64,000 bases of DNA from Bradyrhizobium murdochi (lineage in GTDB: Bacteria; Pseudomonadota; Alphaproteobacteria; Rhizobiales; Xanthobacteraceae), in the NCBI RefSeq assembly GCF_000472965.1, contig NZ_AXAU01000016.1:1-64000 (forward strand). Reading direction: 5' to 3'. Shown in pieces: positions 7,069 through 15,189 of this stretch. The translations under genes and the position numbers were made by a program. Numbering within the stretch: the first letter of the stretch is position 1; each line of letters opens with the position of its first letter. The notes beneath the pieces were generated by a model. It did not search any database, was not told the DNA's origin, and saw only the letters and a program-made list of their open reading frames with translations.

Positions 7069-7833
7069 ATGGCCGAAGCAACCAACAAGATCGCGCTCGT
7101 GACCGGCGCCGGCACCGGCGTCGGACGCGCGGCATCGCTGGCGCTGATGAATGCCGGCTTCACCGTGGTGCTCGCCGGGCGTCGCATGGAGATGCTGGAA
7201 GAAACCAAGAAGCTCGGCGACAATGTCGGCAAAAGCCTGTGCGTTTCCGCCGACATGACCAAGCCCGATTCGATTGCGGCCCTGTTTCAAAAGGTCAAGG
7301 ATACCTATGGCCGGCTCGACGTTCTCTTCAACAACGCCGGCATGGGCGCGCCGCCGGTCAATTTCGAGGATTTGAGCCTCGAGCAGTGGCAGGCGGTGGT
7401 GAACACCAACCTGACCGGCCCGTTCCTGTGCACCCAGCACGCCTTCCGCATCATGAAGGACCAGACCCCGCGCGGCGGCCGCATCATCAATAACGGCTCG
7501 ATCTCGGCGCACGCGCCGCGGCCGTTCTCCGCGGCCTATACGTCGACCAAGCACGCGATCACCGGCCTCACCAAGGCTTCCAACCTCGACGGCCGCATGT
7601 ACGACATCGCAGTCGGCCAGGTCGACATCGGCAATGCCGCAACCCCCATGACCGACCGCATGGTCGCCGGCCCCGGTGTGATGCAGCCCGATGGCACGAT
7701 GAAACATGAGCCGCGCATGGACGCGAAGGCGGTCGGCGATGCGGTGGCCTATATGGCCGGCCTGCCGTTAGATGCCAACGTGCTGTTCATGACCGTCATG
7801 GCGACCAAGATGCCGTTCGTCGGACGGGGCTGA
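7069..7833 (+). CDS. Short-chain dehydrogenase/reductase
   Basis: The 254-residue protein has the classical SDR plan: TGAGTGVG at residues 12-19 for NAD(P) binding, NNAG near 88-91, a serine in the GSIS segment, and YTSTK with Tyr157 and Lys161 as catalytic residues. The substrate cannot be deduced. I start at ATG 7069 because AGGCGAGGA lies directly upstream. The 13-base gap from the Anbu gene suggests cotranscription, which would make it an accessory oxidoreductase of that operon. SDR genes are so common that this link is only suggestive. Confidence 0.92.
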   Translation: MAEATNKIALVTGAGTGVGRAASLALMNAGFTVVLAGRRMEMLEETKKLGDNVGKSLCVSADMTKPDSIAALFQKVKDTYGRLDVLFNNAGMGAPPVNFEDLSLEQWQAVVNTNLTGPFLCTQHAFRIMKDQTPRGGRIINNGSISAHAPRPFSAAYTSTKHAITGLTKASNLDGRMYDIAVGQVDIGNAATPMTDRMVAGPGVMQPDGTMKHEPRMDAKAVGDAVAYMAGLPLDANVLFMTVMATKMPFVGRG

Positions 7834-7847
7834 GCAGACCCAGCGGC

Positions 7848-7970
7848 GTCGTCCACGCGAAAGCGGGGACCCATACTCCGCGGCGGTGATTGGGTTACGA
7901 GACGTCTACTGTTCGGGATTCAACGCGAAGATCACGCGGTATGGGTCCTCCTTGCATTCGCAAGGACGAC
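7848..7970. repeat. Palindromic intergenic repeat (type 3)
   Basis: GTCGTCCACGCGAAAGCGGGGACCCATACTCCG on the left is mirrored by CGCGGTATGGGTCC and GCAAGGACGAC on the right, with about 50 unpaired bases between. A related element lies at 42430-42532. Confidence 0.75.
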
Positions 7971-8314
7971 ACGCTGAGGCATCGTAGCCCCTACTCCAGC
8001 CGTCCAGCTTCCGCAGCGGCGAAAGACAACTTCATCCACAACAGTGCGATCGCAGCCGTGCCGGCCCCTGCCGCCACGGCGATGTCGCTGGCCCATACTC
8101 GCGTTCTGAAAAGACTTTACACTGCTGTTCCGTAATCGTCCGGATGGATAGCAGATCAGGACTCGATTACCACAAGGCCAACGCTGGACGATTCCTCTCA
8201 AGTCTCGGTCCGCATCAACTCTCGCTCAGCTAGTCTTCATGACCGTGCCGGCGCAGCACATCGGCCGTAGGACGTTGAAAGTTTGAGAAGCTGGATTACA
8301 GCTCGCGGTCGCTC
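7971..8314. other. Non-coding stretch upstream of the glucan-synthase operon
   Basis: No credible gene is seen. A short reverse-strand frame at about 7992-8100 reads like the hydrophobic C-terminus of a membrane protein (IALLWMKLSFAAAEAGRLE then stop), but it has an upstream stop and no start, so it could at most be a decayed remnant. The promoter of the operon starting at 8315 should lie in the right-hand part; I cannot point to a clear -35/-10 pair. Confidence 0.5.
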
Positions 8315-9520
8315 ATGAAACTCGCACGTCTGATCATCGGTCTGATTTTCTTCGCCGGGGGGCTGTACGTTCTGGTCGGCGAGCACTTTGCCGGAACGTC
8401 GGAAGATGCCACGGTCAATGCGCGACTTTACGTCGTTCGCGCCCCAATCGAAGGCAGAGTAGCGCTCGCCGTGCGAAGCATCGGATCGCGAGTCAATGCC
8501 GGGGAACTAGTGGCGCGTGTTACCGATGAACGGTTCGACACCGCCCGCCTTCTCGAGCTTGAACGCGATCGCGACGGCCAGCAGATCGAGCTCCAGCGCA
8601 TCGCTGCGCAGAGGGTCGCCCTGTCGCTGTCAAGAGCCGGCCTCGAGGCGCAGTCTGCCGACTACCGACGCGGCCGAATCCGTCAGATTGAAGTACGGAT
8701 AGCCGAGGCGAAGGCGGCCCAGGATGCCGCAGGTGCGCGACTGCGCGAGGCAGACGCCGAATTCAACCGCGCCAACGAGCTGAAAATCCGCGGCGTACAG
8801 ACGGTTGCGAACCTGGGTCGGGCTCGTGCGGCATTCGATGTCGTGCAGCAAGAGCTGCAGAGTACAAGGGAGCGAGGCAAATACTTCGAGACCGAACTTG
8901 CAGCGGCCCACGCGGGAGTGTTCATCGGCGAGTCCTACAACGACGCACCGTTCTCGGCGCAACGTATCCACGAAATCGACCTGCGATTGGCCGAGCTCTA
9001 CGTCGACGAGGAACGAATCAAGGCTCGCATCGTGCAGTACGGCCGACAGATCGACGCCGAGCGTCTCCGTGTCAACCGCCTGACGTCCGCTGTCCTCAAC
9101 GCCCGGGTCCCGGGCGTCGTCTGGGATTTTCTGGTGGATGATGGCGAGCATGCACGTCGAGGCCAGGATATTGTCAAGCTGGTCGACTGCAACAGTCTGG
9201 TCGTCACGGCAGGCGTCTCCGAGGCCCTTTACGCCACCCTGTCGGTCGGAGTGCCGGTGCAGTTTCGGTTGTTCGGGGACGACCGGATTTTTGACGGAAC
9301 GATTACCCGGCTTGGCGGATCGGGGGCGTCGTCGCTTTATCCAAATCTCGCCGTGGGTCCCAGCCCGCAGCATTTGCAGCGCTTCGACGTCACGGTGACG
9401 GTGCCTGAACTGACACGACAGCCGGATCTCGGCTGCGCGATCGGCCGGACCGGCCGCGTGATCTTTTCCAGTGGCCACATCGCTACCATTCGGAAGTTTC
9501 TCACACGCTACGGCTTTTGA
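8315..9520 (+). CDS. crdA: HlyD-type membrane-fusion protein, CrdA-like
   Basis: The 401-residue protein has one N-terminal membrane segment (residues about 5-25), then a biotinyl-lipoyl-like beta segment (RAPIEGRVALAV), a long Ala/Arg/Glu-rich coiled coil (about 75-175 and 215-250) and a closing beta domain with VPGVVWDFLVDDGEHARRGQ. This is the architecture of periplasmic adaptor proteins. It overlaps the glycosyltransferase gene by one base, as in curdlan operons, where CrdA assists polymer passage across the inner membrane. The symbol rests on architecture and gene order, not on alignment. No ATPase or RND pump gene is next to it, which favours a role in polysaccharide export. Confidence 0.72.
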   Translation: MKLARLIIGLIFFAGGLYVLVGEHFAGTSEDATVNARLYVVRAPIEGRVALAVRSIGSRVNAGELVARVTDERFDTARLLELERDRDGQQIELQRIAAQRVALSLSRAGLEAQSADYRRGRIRQIEVRIAEAKAAQDAAGARLREADAEFNRANELKIRGVQTVANLGRARAAFDVVQQELQSTRERGKYFETELAAAHAGVFIGESYNDAPFSAQRIHEIDLRLAELYVDEERIKARIVQYGRQIDAERLRVNRLTSAVLNARVPGVVWDFLVDDGEHARRGQDIVKLVDCNSLVVTAGVSEALYATLSVGVPVQFRLFGDDRIFDGTITRLGGSGASSLYPNLAVGPSPQHLQRFDVTVTVPELTRQPDLGCAIGRTGRVIFSSGHIATIRKFLTRYGF

Positions 9521-11490
9521 TGCTTCTGCTCTCGCCACTTCTGGCGGCCTTTGCCGGAGCCGCGGTCATCGTCGGGCTGCGCCTGGTCGTGCTGCCGCTG
9601 CTCAATCCAAGCCGATGGTACTGGCGCGCCCTTCTGCTCGGGGGAGCGACCGTTTTGTCGTGGCGCTACGTGGCCTGGCGGTTCACCAACACCCTGGCGC
9701 CACTCGGTTGGACGAACGATGCGCTCTTCAGTTGGGGCTTCGCCACGCTCGAGGCGCTGACGGTGCTGTCTTCGTCGATAGCATTTTTCATCCTCTTTCG
9801 GGTGCGGGAACGTACGGCGGAAGCGAACCGGCACGCCGGATGGTGGTTGCCTGGAGAAGCGCCGCGTGTGGATATCTTCATCACGACGTTTAACGAGCCG
9901 CCGGAAGTGCTCGAACGGACGATTGTCGGCGCAAAGGCCGTCCAGTTTCCTCGGTATCGCGTTTTCGTGCTCGACGATGGCCGCAGGGATTGGCTGCGGC
10001 AAGCCTGCGACCGCCACGGCGTCGGATACATCGTGCGTTCCGATAACGCGCATGCGAAGGCCGGAAACATCAACCATGCGCTTGCCGAACGCGCTCGGGA
10101 TCCGGACCGCCCCGATTTTGTCGCCGTGCTCGACGCAGACTTTATCCCGCACGTCGACTTTATAGAGCGGGCGCTGGCGTTGTTTCACGATCCAGGCGTC
10201 GGGCTTGTTCAAACGCCTCAGCATTACTTCAACGCCGATCCAATCCAGCACAACCTTGGCATCAGCTCCGCATATCCGGACGAGCAACGCCACTTCTTCG
10301 ACAATGTCGAACCGGCGCGTGATGCCTGGGGAATCGCGATTTGCTGCGGCACCTCGTCCGTGGTGAGATTTCGGGCGGTTGAGCAGATCGGCTGGCTTCC
10401 GACCGAAAGCGTGACCGAGGATTTCCTGCTCACGCTGAAGCTTGCGGAAAATGGATGGCGGACGGTGTACCTGAACGAGCCGCTGACCGAGGGTTTGGCG
10501 CCGGAGGGCCTCAAGGAATATATCGCCCAGCGCAGCCGCTGGTGCCTTGGCCTCATGCAGATTGTTCGTCGTTCGTACAATCCGACCGGCTCTCATCGAT
10601 TGGGCTTGATATACCGGATCGGCATACTGGATTCACTGCTCTATTGGATCAGCACCTTTCCGTTCCGAATTGCCAGCCTGATCTGTCCCCTGCTCTTTTG
10701 GTGGTTCGGCATCACAATCGTGAACGCATCGCTCGTCGACATCGTCAGCTATTACCTGCCGTATTATTTGGCCGTCCTGGTGACCTTGAACTGGCTTTCC
10801 AAGGGGCTGTTCATTCCAGTCCTCAACGACACAGCGCAGCTAATCGCCGCCTGGCCGGTCTGCAGGGCCCTGGCGCTGGGCATCTTGACGAAGGGCCCCC
10901 ACAAGTTTTCGGTGACGGCCAAGGGCGGCAACCGGACAAAAGTCGTCGTCCAATGGTCATTGATGCGACCGTTCCTGATGCTCTTGGGGTTGACCGTCGG
11001 CGGCCTGGTCGTGCCGCTAAACTCCGATTTCATCTTCAATACGTCGTCGACAGCCAATGACGGTCTTGCCGTCGTCATGTTCTGGACGGTCTACAACATT
11101 CTGGTCCTGCTCGTGGCCACCGCCGTGTGCATCGAACGGCCACGATATAACCGGCCGCAGCGACAGGTCACCGAACCTACCACTCTGACCATCGGAGGCG
11201 AGAAGCACCGTGGCTGGCTCATCAATCTCGGTCCCGAGGGCGGACGAGTCAGCGGTCCATTTGGCCTATCGTTAGGGACGACAGGGTTACTGACGGTCCC
11301 TGGGATCGGTGACGTTGAGGCACTCGTCCTTGCGCCGACACGTGATGGCTACCGGCTGAAGTTCTCGTCCACCACGATGCAGCGTGCGCAGATCATCGAG
11401 AAGCTTCATACGGCTCGAGCCGTTCCGGGACCCGATCGGGCAGACGTTGTCCGCATGATCCGCGAGTTGGCTCGGGCTTTAACCCACTAA
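9520..11490 (+). CDS. crdS: Processive family 2 glycosyltransferase, curdlan synthase-like
   Basis: This 656-residue inner-membrane enzyme carries the complete processive GT2 set: Asp152-Asp153 in VFVLDDGRR, DAD at 205-207, TED at 299-301 and QRSRW at 337-341. Two or three membrane segments precede the GT domain and about five follow it (about 365-545). A PilZ-like C-terminal domain (about 548-640) has INLGPEGG in place of the consensus D/NxSxxG and no clean RxxxR, so c-di-GMP control is uncertain. Without bcsB, bcsC or bcsZ neighbours a cellulose synthase is less likely than a beta-1,3-glucan (curdlan) synthase. The start overlaps the stop of the previous gene in TGATG. Confidence 0.75.
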   Translation: MLLLSPLLAAFAGAAVIVGLRLVVLPLLNPSRWYWRALLLGGATVLSWRYVAWRFTNTLAPLGWTNDALFSWGFATLEALTVLSSSIAFFILFRVRERTAEANRHAGWWLPGEAPRVDIFITTFNEPPEVLERTIVGAKAVQFPRYRVFVLDDGRRDWLRQACDRHGVGYIVRSDNAHAKAGNINHALAERARDPDRPDFVAVLDADFIPHVDFIERALALFHDPGVGLVQTPQHYFNADPIQHNLGISSAYPDEQRHFFDNVEPARDAWGIAICCGTSSVVRFRAVEQIGWLPTESVTEDFLLTLKLAENGWRTVYLNEPLTEGLAPEGLKEYIAQRSRWCLGLMQIVRRSYNPTGSHRLGLIYRIGILDSLLYWISTFPFRIASLICPLLFWWFGITIVNASLVDIVSYYLPYYLAVLVTLNWLSKGLFIPVLNDTAQLIAAWPVCRALALGILTKGPHKFSVTAKGGNRTKVVVQWSLMRPFLMLLGLTVGGLVVPLNSDFIFNTSSTANDGLAVVMFWTVYNILVLLVATAVCIERPRYNRPQRQVTEPTTLTIGGEKHRGWLINLGPEGGRVSGPFGLSLGTTGLLTVPGIGDVEALVLAPTRDGYRLKFSSTTMQRAQIIEKLHTARAVPGPDRADVVRMIRELARALTH

Positions 11491-11499
11491 GGAGGCGTG

Positions 11500-12585
11500 A
11501 TGGCAGGCAGGCGGCTGAGCCTTCGTACGCTTGTGTTCCTCGGAGGCGCCATGCTCATGCTGGTGCCCGCGGTTGTGACTGCGACAGTCAGTACCGCTGC
11601 CCTGCAGCGGCGGGTCGAAGAACTGCAGGTTGAGAAGCTGACTACACGCGGCGAATTGAGCGCCAACCTGGTGGCGCGGCGGCTCCACGGATTGTCCATG
11701 GATGTCGCACGGCTTGCTATCCTGATCGATTCGACCAATCCGGCAAGTGCCCGCCAGCAAATCGAGTTCATGAGCAGGCTCGATACCCGCTATTCCTGGC
11801 TTGGCGTCGCAAATCTCGAGGGGAAAGTGGTGGCGGCCACCGACGGAACGCTCGAGGGCGAACGCGTCGCACAAGAGCCGTGGTTCAGGCGAGGCCTTGA
11901 TGTAACTGCGGCCATCGATGTCAATGGAGCACACGATCGCGCGCACCTGCCGCCGGCGTCCATGGAATCCAGCCGTTCCATCGATCTTGCTGCGCCTGTG
12001 CACAATGCCGGTTCCGTCACCGGCGTGGTCGGAGCGCAGCTAAACTGGAATTGGGTTGTGGAGGGTATGGCAGAGTTGCAGGCGCCTGGCATCGAGCTAG
12101 TTCTGCTTTCGCGTGATCGAGTCGTCCTGTTTGGCCCGCCAGATCTCGTCAACAAGCCGCTAAACATCAGTTCTGCGCTGGCGACCGATCGCGTCAATAC
12201 CGCGTTTCTGCGTGAGCGCTGGCCTGATGGCAAGGACTACTTCACCGCGATCGTTCCGATGACCGGCTTTGCCGATCTCCCGAGCTTCGGCTGGTCGCTT
12301 TTGGTTCGCCAGAACGCGGACGCTGCGACAGCAGCAACACGCGAGTTGACCAGATCGTTCTGGGTCATGCTCGGAACTGGTGCCCTCGCCGCTTTGGTGC
12401 TGCTCTATCTCGTGGCGCAATGGCTAAGGACGCCGCTGCGCCGGCTCTCTGAAGCAGCCGAGGCTATCGTGCTTGATCCTACATCCAGGGCGCCTTATCC
12501 GGAAACGCGGTTTGAGGAAGCCGCGAGGCTGAGCAACGCCCTGGTTCGGATGCAGTCGAAGCTGATGGGCCGGTCCAGTTCCTGA
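11500..12585 (+). CDS. Two-TM Cache/HAMP-like protein, position of crdC
   Basis: The 361-residue protein has an N-terminal membrane segment (about 10-32), a periplasmic region of about 250 residues resembling a double-Cache sensor fold (RYSWLGVANLEGKVVAATDG, EPWFRRGL), a second membrane segment at about 287-307 and a short cytosolic tail (PLRRLSEAAEAI) like a HAMP start. No kinase, cyclase or methyl-accepting domain follows, so it is a sensor stump or an accessory factor. GGAGG at 11491-11495 places the start at ATG 11500. It occupies the crdC position of the curdlan operon, whose product has been suggested to assist the polymer in the periplasm. I cannot confirm homology to CrdC. Confidence 0.7.
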   Translation: MAGRRLSLRTLVFLGGAMLMLVPAVVTATVSTAALQRRVEELQVEKLTTRGELSANLVARRLHGLSMDVARLAILIDSTNPASARQQIEFMSRLDTRYSWLGVANLEGKVVAATDGTLEGERVAQEPWFRRGLDVTAAIDVNGAHDRAHLPPASMESSRSIDLAAPVHNAGSVTGVVGAQLNWNWVVEGMAELQAPGIELVLLSRDRVVLFGPPDLVNKPLNISSALATDRVNTAFLRERWPDGKDYFTAIVPMTGFADLPSFGWSLLVRQNADAATAATRELTRSFWVMLGTGALAALVLLYLVAQWLRTPLRRLSEAAEAIVLDPTSRAPYPETRFEEAARLSNALVRMQSKLMGRSSS

Positions 12586-12640
12586 TGGCGCTCGACGTTG
12601 GCGCGCGATCGGACGCCCGCGAAATCGTGTGTATCACGCG

Positions 12641-13678
12641 CTATGCCTGCCGGCGGACCGGCTGCGGGCCGGCATCGCTCGTCTCTGATGCGCTTGCTTT
12701 GGCCAGTTCGCCGGTCACAGGCGCGAGGTTCGGAACCCGGGTCAGAAACGGATGCAGCGGTTCTCGGGGGCTCGAACTGATGTCGTAATTCAGGAACGAC
12801 AGCATAAGCTGGAATCCGATCAGGAAGGTCAGTGCTGCGATCATGATGGTTCCGGTCGGGACCAGTTGATCCGCCGCCGCCCACCAGTGGTACAATCCAA
12901 ACACGAGACCGAAGCCGAACAGCGCGGCGCCTGCAACAAGCTGAATCGACGCCAACGAGAATTCGCGAAAGAAGTAGCGGTACAGAATCCGGCGGAAGGT
13001 ATTGCGCATATGCCCGCTGAGGAACGGCGCGAGCTGATGCGAAATGCGCAGATTCGAAACTTCCCCGCCATAGGACGCACGCATCGGAAATTCGACGACT
13101 TTGGCGCGGATCAGGCCAAGATGAAACAGCAGGTCGGTCTCGAAGAAGAACCGTTTTGTGATCCGTTCATCGTCGAGCAGCTCTGCGACGCGGGCATGAA
13201 TGGCGAAGAAGCCGTTGGTCGGATCCATGATGGTCCAGTAGCCGCTTGACAGTTTTGCCATGAACGACAGCGCGAGATTGCCGATCAGCCGGGCCTTCGG
13301 CATCGACGCAGCATTGGTAAGGAAGAAGAAGCGGTCGCCTTTGACGTAGTCGCCCTGCCCGCTGACGATGGGGTGGATCAGCGCCGGCACCTGCGACGGG
13401 TCCATTTGTCCATCGGCATCAATCTTCACTATGATATCAGCGCCATGTGCGATCGCGTAACGCATCCCCGTCAGGAAGGCGCCGCCGACACCCCGGTTTG
13501 TATCGTGCATCAATGAGACGACCCGCGGATCGGAACACCGGTTCGCGACCACGAGCGCCGTACCCTCGGGGCAGCCGTCATCGACGACGATAATCATCTC
13601 AATTTCGGGACCGATCGCCGTGATAACCGGCAGAATCGTGGCTGCCGCACGGTACGCAGGGATAACGACGCAGTTCAT
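12641..13678 (-). CDS. Family 2 glycosyltransferase with C-terminal membrane anchor
   Basis: The 345-residue protein begins MNCVVIPAYRAA and shows VDDGCPEGT, KIDADGQMDP (the metal-binding DxD) and FFFETDLLFHLG, as in polyprenyl-phosphate or dolichol-phosphate hexose synthases. Two membrane helices lie at roughly 235-260 and 275-300. It probably transfers a sugar to undecaprenyl phosphate for cell-surface glycan synthesis. A GTG seven codons upstream is an alternative start. It converges with the glucan operon (55-base gap) and is divergent from the GT87 gene at 13854. Confidence 0.85.
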   Translation of the reverse strand: MNCVVIPAYRAAATILPVITAIGPEIEMIIVVDDGCPEGTALVVANRCSDPRVVSLMHDTNRGVGGAFLTGMRYAIAHGADIIVKIDADGQMDPSQVPALIHPIVSGQGDYVKGDRFFFLTNAASMPKARLIGNLALSFMAKLSSGYWTIMDPTNGFFAIHARVAELLDDERITKRFFFETDLLFHLGLIRAKVVEFPMRASYGGEVSNLRISHQLAPFLSGHMRNTFRRILYRYFFREFSLASIQLVAGAALFGFGLVFGLYHWWAAADQLVPTGTIMIAALTFLIGFQLMLSFLNYDISSSPREPLHPFLTRVPNLAPVTGELAKASASETSDAGPQPVRRQA

Positions 13679-13853
13679 CGGTTGAATCCGCTGTCGCACC
13701 GGTTAACGGGCGCCAAGCGCCCGGTGCAGACCATGCCGCACTTTTGCCGGCTTCCTCTAAAGAAAAACTTAAGTTGCATGTCCTAATTTGGTCTACCGCC
13801 TGCATTTTGGTCCGGATTCCGGCCGTTGAGACATTCATGGGGGGCAAATCCCG

Positions 13854-15146
13854 ATGCCGGACGAGAGCCTGTCCAATCCAGATCGTTCGTGTGCGGCGCG
13901 GTTTCTCAGCGCTCTCATCCCGCAAGCCGACAATCCGGAAGACGCGGAATTTCTGCGAGGTCTGCTGCTGCTCGGCAGCGCGCTGTTTACGCTGACGCTA
14001 TTGGCTTATGCTTGCACCACCAACTGGACCTGGCCGTTTCCTCGCGACAACGTCACGCTGGTGCTGGGGCGCGATTTCCTGAACCTGTGGATGTACGGGC
14101 ACGCGGTGCTGGATGCCGATCCAGCCCGCTTCTACGATCTTGTGACCTACAATGCCGAACTCGCCAAGCTGCTCGGCCCCGGCTATCCCGGACAGAACTG
14201 GCCGAACCCGCCGACAGCTCTTGTCGTGATGGCGCCGTTCGGTCTGCTGGCCTATCTCCCGGCCCTGATCGCCTGGTTTGTGGCCAGCTTTCTCGCGTTC
14301 TACCTCGCGGGGCGCCGAGAGGTTGCCGACGCGCGTATTCTCGTGGTGGTCCTGGTCTCGCCGGCCGCATTGCTTTGCGTGATCTCGGGCCAGAGTTCGT
14401 TACTCACGACTGCAGCCCTGCTCGCGATCTTCGCTTCGCTCGATAGGCGACCGGTCGTCGCCGGCGTGCTGATCGGGCTGCTCACGGTGAAGCCCCAGCT
14501 TGGCGTGTTGTTTCCGTTTGCGCTAATCGCGTCGGGCCGCTGGCGGGTCTTCCTGTGGGCTGCGATGACGGCAATTGCACTGTTCGCGATCAGCGTCGCC
14601 ATCGGCGGTCCGGAGAGCTGGCACGACTACATCGCCAAGGCGCTGCCATTGCAGCGTGAAGTGCTGAGCGATCCTGCCGGCACCGCGATGCCGTTTCAGG
14701 CCAGTATTTTTATGAACGTGCGCGGACTTGTCGGCAATCGCGCCGGTGAAGCGATCCAGTTTGCTTTCGCCCTTGCGGCCGTCGTGACCGTAACCATCGC
14801 GTTCCGCTATCGCAGAGGCGGCGATGCCAGGCTGTTGCAGGCATTGTTCCTGGCCTGCACGGCCTCCACTTCACCCTATTTGGGCAGCTACGATCTGCTG
14901 CCGCTGAGCTTCGCAAGCATCGCGCTGCTCGCGGAAGGAAAGCTCGACGCAACCGGGCGCCACCTGGCCCAGCTCGTTTTCTGGACCCCGGCGCTGCAAT
15001 TGCTGTTCGGCAACCTGCAAATTCCGGGACCCGGATTCATCGCGCCTGCCTTCGCCGCCTATCTGCTGCAAAGATTGTTCACGGCAGCCGTACCGGGCAA
15101 AGCGGCCGCCTCGCTGCCGTTGGCCGATAGCGCATTGCGCAGTTGA
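13854..15146 (+). CDS. GT87-type polyprenyl-sugar-dependent mannosyltransferase-like membrane protein
   Basis: The 430-residue polytopic protein (about nine or ten hydrophobic segments) resembles the DUF2029/GT87 family. Near residues 68-100 it has GRDFLNLWMYGHAVLDADPARFYD and at about 117-125 PGQNWPNPPTALVV, the periplasmic-loop pattern in which a family acidic residue is expected. Family members use polyprenyl-phosphate sugars as donors. Its divergent neighbour is a GT2 that could make such a donor, which is a plausible pairing. Acceptor and sugar are unknown. Confidence 0.82.
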   Translation: MPDESLSNPDRSCAARFLSALIPQADNPEDAEFLRGLLLLGSALFTLTLLAYACTTNWTWPFPRDNVTLVLGRDFLNLWMYGHAVLDADPARFYDLVTYNAELAKLLGPGYPGQNWPNPPTALVVMAPFGLLAYLPALIAWFVASFLAFYLAGRREVADARILVVVLVSPAALLCVISGQSSLLTTAALLAIFASLDRRPVVAGVLIGLLTVKPQLGVLFPFALIASGRWRVFLWAAMTAIALFAISVAIGGPESWHDYIAKALPLQREVLSDPAGTAMPFQASIFMNVRGLVGNRAGEAIQFAFALAAVVTVTIAFRYRRGGDARLLQALFLACTASTSPYLGSYDLLPLSFASIALLAEGKLDATGRHLAQLVFWTPALQLLFGNLQIPGPGFIAPAFAAYLLQRLFTAAVPGKAAASLPLADSALRS

Positions 15147-15189
15147 CGCCCTTGCCCCCATAATCCCTGCCGGGGCTTTCGGGGGATTC

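Noticed and set aside
7992..8100. Possible C-terminal remnant of a membrane protein on the minus strand
   Set aside because: Only about 30 plausible residues, with an in-frame stop just upstream and no start; too little to call.
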